Origin: CAYFUG01 sp964346295
GTDB lineage: Bacteria; Patescibacteriota; Minisyncoccia; Moranbacterales; DUUL01
DNA length: 19,528 nt
Reading direction: 5' to 3'
Assembly (NCBI GenBank): GCA_964346295.1
Contig: CAYFUG010000022.1
Location: forward strand, 1-19,528
Shown here one piece after another: positions 15,647-19,528 of this stretch. A model generated the notes under the pieces. That model saw nothing but the letters and a program-made list of their open reading frames with translations, searched no databases and had not been told where the DNA came from. The translations under genes and the position numbers were made by a program. How positions within the stretch are numbered: the first letter of the stretch is position 1; each line of letters starts with the position of its first letter.

Positions 15647-15675
15647 ATTATATGATAATTAATTAACTCTGACAA
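15647..15675 (-). promoter_or_regulatory. Promoter of rplL
   Basis: On the minus strand TTGTCA (15675-15670) and TATAAT (15652-15647) are 17 bases apart, one mismatch from the ideal sigma-70 pair. A transcript would start near 15640, giving a leader of about 60 nt. Confidence 0.7.
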
Positions 15676-15701
15676 ACAACTAATCTACTTGGAATAATTG
15701 A

Positions 15702-15844
15702 AGGTATTGCTAACAAAGTATGTGCAAACTAGTAACTTTTTGCCTAACCTAAAACAAAAAATGCTATGTATACCTTTAGTATGCCTTTTTGCTTTAAATT
15801 AGCTTAGTTTAAAAATTTTCAAAGCTACTTAGTTAGCAATACCT
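15702..15844. mobile_element. MITE-like element with target site duplication
   Basis: 143 bp flanked by 19 bp inverted repeats (AGGTATTGCTAACAAAGTA and, as reverse complement of the right end, AGGTATTGCTAACTAAGTA, one difference). The 6 bp AATTGA stands on both outer sides (15696-15701 and 15845-15850), as a target site duplication should. It has no ORF, so it would have been moved by a transposase elsewhere. The insertion lies between rplJ and rplL. Confidence 0.8.
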
Positions 15845-15869
15845 AATTGAAATCAATCCCCATAGCCTA

Positions 15870-16011
15870 GAGCTTTCAAATTTTAGGAAATTTTTAGGAA
15901 AAAGCGAGGCTTAGCGTGAAGCGTACTGAGAGGTACGACGAACGCTAAACGCAGATTTTGCCTGCCCCTGCTATTTGCGGGGTCACCAAAATTTTCAAAG
16001 TTTGGAAGCTC
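15870..16011 (+). repeat. Structured repeat copy D
   Basis: 142 nt ending 3 nt from the rplJ stop codon. Outer arms from GAGCTTTCAAATTTT pair with AAAGTTTGGAAGCTC (two wobbles). Centre: TTAGCGT (15911-15917) with ACGCTAA (15942-15948), GA/GA, and CGTACT/GGTACG around GAGA. A small hairpin CCCC-GC/GC-GGGG (15965-15982) sits in the right arm. Confidence 0.75.
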
Positions 16012-16014
16012 CTC

Positions 16015-16533
16015 CTAGACCTCCTTGGATTCCTTGATGCCATTCAACACCTGCACCAACCCTCGCATATTGCCATTCAAAACACCCACCAAGCCAGACA
16101 AAGGAGAGTTGAGGGATCCTACCAACTTAGCCAAAAGTTCTTCTTTAGAAGGTAGCTTAGCTAAATTGAGCACTTCTTCTTGAGAAAGCACCTGGCCCTC
16201 TAAAATTCCCGCTAAAATCTGGATTCTTTTATTCTTCTTGGCAAAATCATGCAGAGCCTTAGCCGGAGCCACTTCGTCTGAGCCATAAGCTACTGCCACC
16301 TGACCTTTCAGGCTACGAACATCCAGCTTGATCCCCTCTTCCTTTAAAGCTCGCTGCAACAAAGTCTTGCGAGAAACTTTCAGCGTAGACTCCAAGTCTT
16401 GCAAACCAGAGCGTAATTCGGCCATTTCAGAAACTTTTACGCCCTTATAATCACAAACCACTGCTGACTTGCTGTTCTGAAGCTTTTCGCGCAACTCTTG
16501 CACTAAAGCTTTTTTCTGCTCTTTAGTAATCAC
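16015..16533 (-). CDS. rplJ: Ribosomal protein uL10
   Basis: Base of the ribosomal stalk: binds 23S rRNA through its N-terminal domain and L12 dimers through a C-terminal helix. MITKEQKKALVQELREKLQNS, SAVVCDYKGVKVSEMAELR and STLKVSRKTLLQRAL are typical of the N-terminal domain; the C-terminal part (GSLNSPLSGLVGVLNGNMRG) matches the bacterial L10 end. Length 172 is normal. The start is GTG at 16533; no Shine-Dalgarno motif is visible. Upstream there is a long leader and a strong promoter rather than rplK-rplA. Confidence 0.95.
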   Translation of the reverse strand: MITKEQKKALVQELREKLQNSKSAVVCDYKGVKVSEMAELRSGLQDLESTLKVSRKTLLQRALKEEGIKLDVRSLKGQVAVAYGSDEVAPAKALHDFAKKNKRIQILAGILEGQVLSQEEVLNLAKLPSKEELLAKLVGSLNSPLSGLVGVLNGNMRGLVQVLNGIKESKEV

Positions 16534-16587
16534 GATATTTAAAACAATTAATCAAATTAACTTTAATAGTGACTCGATTCAAGGCTT

Positions 16588-16626
16588 AATTCCGGTCCCC
16601 CTTTACGAATGGGGACTAGGGGAATT
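16588..16626 (-). repeat. Strong hairpin before rplJ
   Basis: AATTCC/GGAATT with GTCCCC/GGGGAC inside. It resembles intergenic palindromes built on CCCC..GGGG and lies 55 nt before the rplJ start, so it may be an inserted repeat or a leader structure. Confidence 0.5.
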
Positions 16627-16651
16627 AATGATTACCTACCTGAATATAAAT

Positions 16652-16676
16652 AAAAAATCTGCCTTTCCGCAGATTT
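16652..16676 (-). terminator. Attenuator-like terminator in the rplJ leader
   Basis: AAATCTGC/GCAGATTT (8 pairs, six-base loop) followed on the minus strand by TTTTTT and ATTT. It lies 130 nt downstream of the predicted start and 119 nt before rplJ, so it would stop transcripts before the gene unless read-through is regulated. Confidence 0.7.
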
Positions 16677-16707
16677 GAAAAACTAGCAACCAAACAGTCC
16701 TTGATTC

Positions 16708-16736
16708 TAAAAACCAAAAACTACTAACTAAAAACT
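16708..16736 (-). repeat. 29 nt leader motif, copy 2 (rplJ leader)
   Basis: Matches 14759-14787 of the glyS T-box leader at 27 of 29 positions. Here it lies in the loop closed by AGTCCT/AGGACT. Confidence 0.6.
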
Positions 16737-16812
16737 AGATCTCCTCGCCAGGACTTACTAAATTAATTACTTAATTTGGCCCAGTTTCTACGGAAATATT
16801 TAATTTAAATTT

Positions 16813-16841
16813 ATCCTAATGAAAACGATCCGGACTGTCAA
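16813..16841 (-). promoter_or_regulatory. Promoter of rplJ
   Basis: TTGACA (16841-16836) and TAGGAT (16818-16813), spacer 17. Its -35 lies two bases from the -35 of the divergent promoter, together forming TGTCAACCTTGACA. Confidence 0.65.
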
Positions 16842-16843
16842 CC

Positions 16844-16872
16844 TTGACATTACTTTAAAAATATGATAATAT
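16844..16872 (+). promoter_or_regulatory. Promoter of the 16979-17905 gene
   Basis: TTGACA (16844-16849), spacer 17, TAATAT (16867-16872) with TGA directly before it, an extended -10. The transcript would start near 16880, giving a 100 nt leader that contains TTGCTAT/ATAGCAA arms (16888-16925). Confidence 0.75.
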
Positions 16873-16978
16873 TAAGAGCATAATCAATTGCTATCCAGGC
16901 ACCTCGCCTTCTCGCCTTATAGCAAACCCCTTAAATAATCCGATTCAAAGGGACCTAAACTAAGTTTTCATTAAAAAC

Positions 16979-17905
16979 ATGGAAGAGAATCAGACAACAA
17001 CCCCTCAAACCACTAAGCCCAAAAAGAAGAAAACACTCCAAAATATTGTTTTGGTAGTAACTTTGTTAGTTGCTCTAGGATTAGGAGGTTTCTTTTATTA
17101 CGCCAATCAGAAGCGTACCCAGGAAAATTTTCAACAACAAGCGGAAACTTTTTCTCAAGTAACAGAAAAAGTCAATCAACTTGATATTAACTACTTAACT
17201 AAGAAAGAGGGTCCTCAAACCATTGAGGAGATGGATGAATTTATTAAAAAAGAAAAAGAAGAATTAGAGGAAATTAAAACTACCTTAGACACCCTTCAAG
17301 CTGTCCAGTCTAACAATGATAATATTAAGGGCGGAAAACTTCAGTCTACTCAAGAAAAATCTCAAGAAATCTACTCTAAACTAGAAGAAAATCTAAAAAA
17401 ATACCAGGATTTAGCTCAATATTCTAGCACGGGAAACCAAGCCTCTCGAGATCTTTTTGAAGTAATTCTGGTTTACGGAAGAGTTAAGAATCTCCAAAAA
17501 CAAGGACATCCTGTTGCCTTACAAGACTGGTACGACATTTTCTCTGCTATCAATTATTCTACCCAAGAAACGATAACAGAAATGAAGGAAATGAAAGTCC
17601 CCTCTTCTTTGGAAAATTACCATGAAGATTTGACCAAGAAATTCGAAGAAATTGTTAATATTTCTCAGAAATTCATGGATCACATGGAAGAAGCTGAGTA
17701 CGAAGCTGCTGATATTCAAGTAGCTGCGTTTGAAGCTAAAATGGGAGAGATATCCCAACTAAAAGGCACTACCGAAAAGGCTAAACCCCTCGAAGAAAAC
17801 CTGGACAATCTTCAAAAAGAGTCCGAGGAATTGGCATCACAATTAAAAACTCTTAAGGAAGAGCTAGGAACAACAGTAACCATTACCGAAGTTAAAGAGT
17901 GGTAA
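16979..17905 (+). CDS. Membrane-anchored coiled-coil protein of unknown function
   Basis: The only plus-strand gene. The 308-residue product starts with a Thr/Gln/Lys-rich tail (TTPQTTKPKKKK), one membrane helix (NIVLVVTLLVALGLGGFFYY, about 22-41), then an acidic, Lys/Glu-rich domain of some 260 residues with heptad-like helices, notably EEMDEFIKKEKEELEEI (about 82-98) and LEENLDNLQKESEELASQLK (272-291). The basic side before the helix suggests the bulk lies outside the cytoplasm. No family is recognised; related layouts are seen in cell-surface and division-associated proteins, but nothing more specific can be supported. It has a strong promoter of its own and a clear terminator. Confidence 0.8.
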   Translation: MEENQTTTPQTTKPKKKKTLQNIVLVVTLLVALGLGGFFYYANQKRTQENFQQQAETFSQVTEKVNQLDINYLTKKEGPQTIEEMDEFIKKEKEELEEIKTTLDTLQAVQSNNDNIKGGKLQSTQEKSQEIYSKLEENLKKYQDLAQYSSTGNQASRDLFEVILVYGRVKNLQKQGHPVALQDWYDIFSAINYSTQETITEMKEMKVPSSLENYHEDLTKKFEEIVNISQKFMDHMEEAEYEAADIQVAAFEAKMGEISQLKGTTEKAKPLEENLDNLQKESEELASQLKTLKEELGTTVTITEVKEW

Positions 17906-17968
17906 ATTTCCTCTTTAAATCGAATCTTTGAAATCATTTTCGACAAACTGACTTTTCGATATTTCACA

Positions 17969-18004
17969 AAAATGCCATCTTTTTACAAGGTGGCATTTTT
18001 TTTT
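17969..18004 (+). terminator. Terminator of the plus-strand gene
   Basis: AAAATGCCATC pairs with GGTGGCATTTT (one wobble) around a nine-base loop and runs into a stretch of nine T. It lies 64 nt after the stop codon. Confidence 0.85.
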
Positions 18005-18037
18005 GATTTAGCTAAGAATAGGAGATACTAGCAATAT

Positions 18038-18154
18038 GTCTTGCGCGTTTGAGCGAATTTTTAGGAAAATCCAGCACCGAACGAAGCTTACTGGATTGGT
18101 ACGACGAATGAATAGTGGATATTTTAACGCCAAAAGTTGCCAAACGCGTAAGTC
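18038..18154 (+). repeat. Structured repeat copy E (divergent)
   Basis: Outer arms GCGTTTG/CAAACGC (with extension to 18038 and 18154, two mismatches). It keeps AATTTTTAGGAAAA and GAAGC.TACTG....GGTACGACGAA exactly as in copy D, so membership is clear, although the inner helix next to the GA pair is weaker. It lies between the convergent ends of the coiled-coil gene and the transporter gene. The remaining spacer 18155-18278 holds only a 27-codon ORF of doubtful value. Confidence 0.65.
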
Positions 18155-18278
18155 CCATGCATGAGCCAATTCCAAGACACCGACCAAGATCAACTTACCT
18201 TGCGGTGCCTGGAAAGAGCTGTTTTAGCCCTGATTAAGTTTTAGGAGTCTAGGCCGATAGAAATAATTGCCAACAAGG

Positions 18279-19415
18279 CTACTGGTTTCGAATAATTTTT
18301 CGATACCATAAGTAAATCCCTGTGCCTAAAACTCCTGTGGTTAAACCTAAAATCTGAAGACTAGCAGGCAACGAAAACGCTTCTAGCAACAAACCAAAGC
18401 CCGCCAAGCCCAGAAATTGCCCTATTCCTGAAAAAAAAGACTTTACTGAGCCAACCGTCGCTCGATTCTCCGAATCCACTCGCTGATTAAAGAAAGCAAA
18501 AGAAAAGGGCTCCAACATTCCCCGGGTAACATTTTGAACCAAGACTAAGCCAACTGATAGAATACCAACTAGGCTGCCCATCAAAAAAATAGGAACCGCC
18601 AAGCAGGTCATCATCAAGATTATACTGCCAGCCTCTCCCAGCCTTCTTTCAATCTGATAACCTTTCCAACTAAAAAACCAGGCAATCAATTGAAGCACAA
18701 AAAAGATCAAGCCGAAATACTCTATTGGCAAGTCTACTAATTCAAAATAGGGATTATAGGCAAAAAACCAAAGCTTGGAGACAGTCCCCAGAAACACTCC
18801 CAAGAAAACAATCCAGAGTACTTGAGGTCTCCCTAATACTGTCTGGAAGCCACTTTTGATCATTCTCAGTTGAGCCTTAAAGCTAAAACTCTCCTTTGAA
18901 ACTGGCTCTACTAAGAAAAATGTCGCTCCAAAAGCAATGACAATTCCCAAAATCGATACCCCGGCCGGTAACCGCAGATTAATACTAGCTAACCAGCCAG
19001 TCATCAGAGAAGACAGAGCCAACAATAGGAATCTCAAGCTCATCACTAGGCCCTCTTGTTTCTTAGATTCCAAGGAAATGTCCCCTCCTTGCAATTGATT
19101 GAGTTCCTTTAAGCTATCGTAGAAAATAGCCTGATCCGTACCAGAACAACAGGCAAATCCAATCGCCCAAATAAAATTAGTTGCCCACACCTGCCAAGGC
19201 TGGGAAATCAAGGCAAAGCCAATTGCCTCCATTACATACAAGAAAGCTCCCAGCATCACTAACTTCTTCCTGCCAATTAAGTCGGCCAAAGCCCCGGAAG
19301 GCACTTCTAGCAAAGTTATCAAAATTAAGGCCGCCGCTTCCATGTAATACAGCTCCTCTAGGGTCATCCCTCCCAGCTGCATTAAGTAAGTAATTAAGAT
19401 TGGGCCCCAGAACAA
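18279..19415 (-). CDS. MFS transporter
   Basis: A 378-residue membrane protein with about 11-12 hydrophobic segments and the major facilitator motif A in the first loop (GALADLIGRKK, about 41-51). The central loop (VEPVSKESFSFKAQLRMIKS) is the usual link between the two six-helix halves. Substrate unknown; it resembles drug or small-molecule exporters only in general form. The first canonical start is TTG at 19415, but the same frame stays open and protein-like for 20 further codons (KAYFAYRIFCEP) up to a TAA at 19479-19481 without ATG, GTG or TTG. The true N-terminus is therefore probably longer, either from an ATT (19475 or 19454) or after a disrupted start. Confidence 0.85.
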   Translation of the reverse strand: MFWGPILITYLMQLGGMTLEELYYMEAAALILITLLEVPSGALADLIGRKKLVMLGAFLYVMEAIGFALISQPWQVWATNFIWAIGFACCSGTDQAIFYDSLKELNQLQGGDISLESKKQEGLVMSLRFLLLALSSLMTGWLASINLRLPAGVSILGIVIAFGATFFLVEPVSKESFSFKAQLRMIKSGFQTVLGRPQVLWIVFLGVFLGTVSKLWFFAYNPYFELVDLPIEYFGLIFFVLQLIAWFFSWKGYQIERRLGEAGSIILMMTCLAVPIFLMGSLVGILSVGLVLVQNVTRGMLEPFSFAFFNQRVDSENRATVGSVKSFFSGIGQFLGLAGFGLLLEAFSLPASLQILGLTTGVLGTGIYLWYRKIIRNQ

Positions 19416-19528
19416 AGGTTCGCAAAAGATTCTGTAAGCAAAATAGGCTTTAATGCTTCTCTTTAAAGCTCTAATCTGTTAGATTGTCCAGCGTTGTTTA
19501 AACTTTCCTTGAGTTAATTATTGAAATT

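Larger units (their letters stand above)
16534..16806 (-). promoter_or_regulatory. rplJ leader, probable L10-type autoregulatory region
   Basis: From the predicted start near 16806 to the rplJ start there are about 270 untranslated nt. In order on the minus strand: AGTCCT (16755-16750) pairs with AGGACT (16701-16696) and encloses GGCGAGGAG and the 29 nt shared motif; then comes an attenuator-like hairpin with T run (16652-16676); then a strong hairpin at 16588-16626. Known rplJ-rplL leaders bind L10 and, in Bacillus, act by termination. The layout fits that, but the L10 binding site is not proven. Confidence 0.5.

Noticed and set aside
9379..18154. Possible CRISPR array from the repeated elements
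   Set aside because: Copies are large, diverged, far apart and not separated by regular spacers; no cas genes are present.
18008..18193. A 61-codon minus-strand ORF
   Set aside because: It runs through repeat copy E, whose sequence is explained by its inverted arms and family conservation.
18161..18244. A 27-codon plus-strand ORF (MSQFQDTDQDQLTLRC...)
   Set aside because: It looks somewhat protein-like but is too short, has no start signals and lies beside repeat E after a terminator; at best a fragment.

Overview
The window reads like a piece of a compact, AT-leaning genome of the Candidate Phyla Radiation (Patescibacteria). This is an inference from gene content and style, not from a marker tree. 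Genes are short and tightly packed. Shine-Dalgarno motifs are mostly not visible before starts. GlyRS is the single-chain type and RmlA is a short form. rplJ-rplL stands without rplK-rplA upstream. The standard code fits, with TAG and TAA stops common and TGA seen once. Almost everything lies on the minus strand; only one gene (16979-17905) is on the plus strand.

Left part (1-9126, read right to left): a surface-polysaccharide operon runs rmlB-rmlA-GT2-GT4-GT2-GT2-rmlC-rmlD. The four Rml enzymes make dTDP-L-rhamnose, and the glycosyltransferases between them probably build a rhamnose-containing glycan. A TatD-family hydrolase, a very small ORF overlapping a PIN-domain gene (toxin-antitoxin-like) and the start of another glycosyltransferase follow. 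Middle part (9143-12651): a C-terminal remnant of a DEDDh exonuclease, an SPFH/prohibitin-like membrane protein, metG and two small membrane proteins. Right part (12715-16841): glyS preceded by a T-box leader with terminator, then rplL with its own promoter, then rplJ with a long leader containing an attenuator-like hairpin. A back-to-back divergent promoter pair serves rplJ and an unknown membrane-anchored coiled-coil protein. An MFS transporter closes the window.

The most unusual content is non-coding. Five copies (A-E) and one truncated copy (F) of a 116-142 nt structured repeat lie between 9.3 and 18.2 kb. All are in the same orientation, and several touch the stop codon of a minus-strand gene. 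Helices in copies B, C and D differ in sequence but keep pairing around a conserved tandem G-A/G-A mismatch, which points to a selected fold. In addition, a 143 bp MITE-like element with 19 bp terminal inverted repeats and a 6 bp target duplication sits between rplJ and rplL, and a 29 nt motif is shared by the glyS T-box leader and the rplJ leader.
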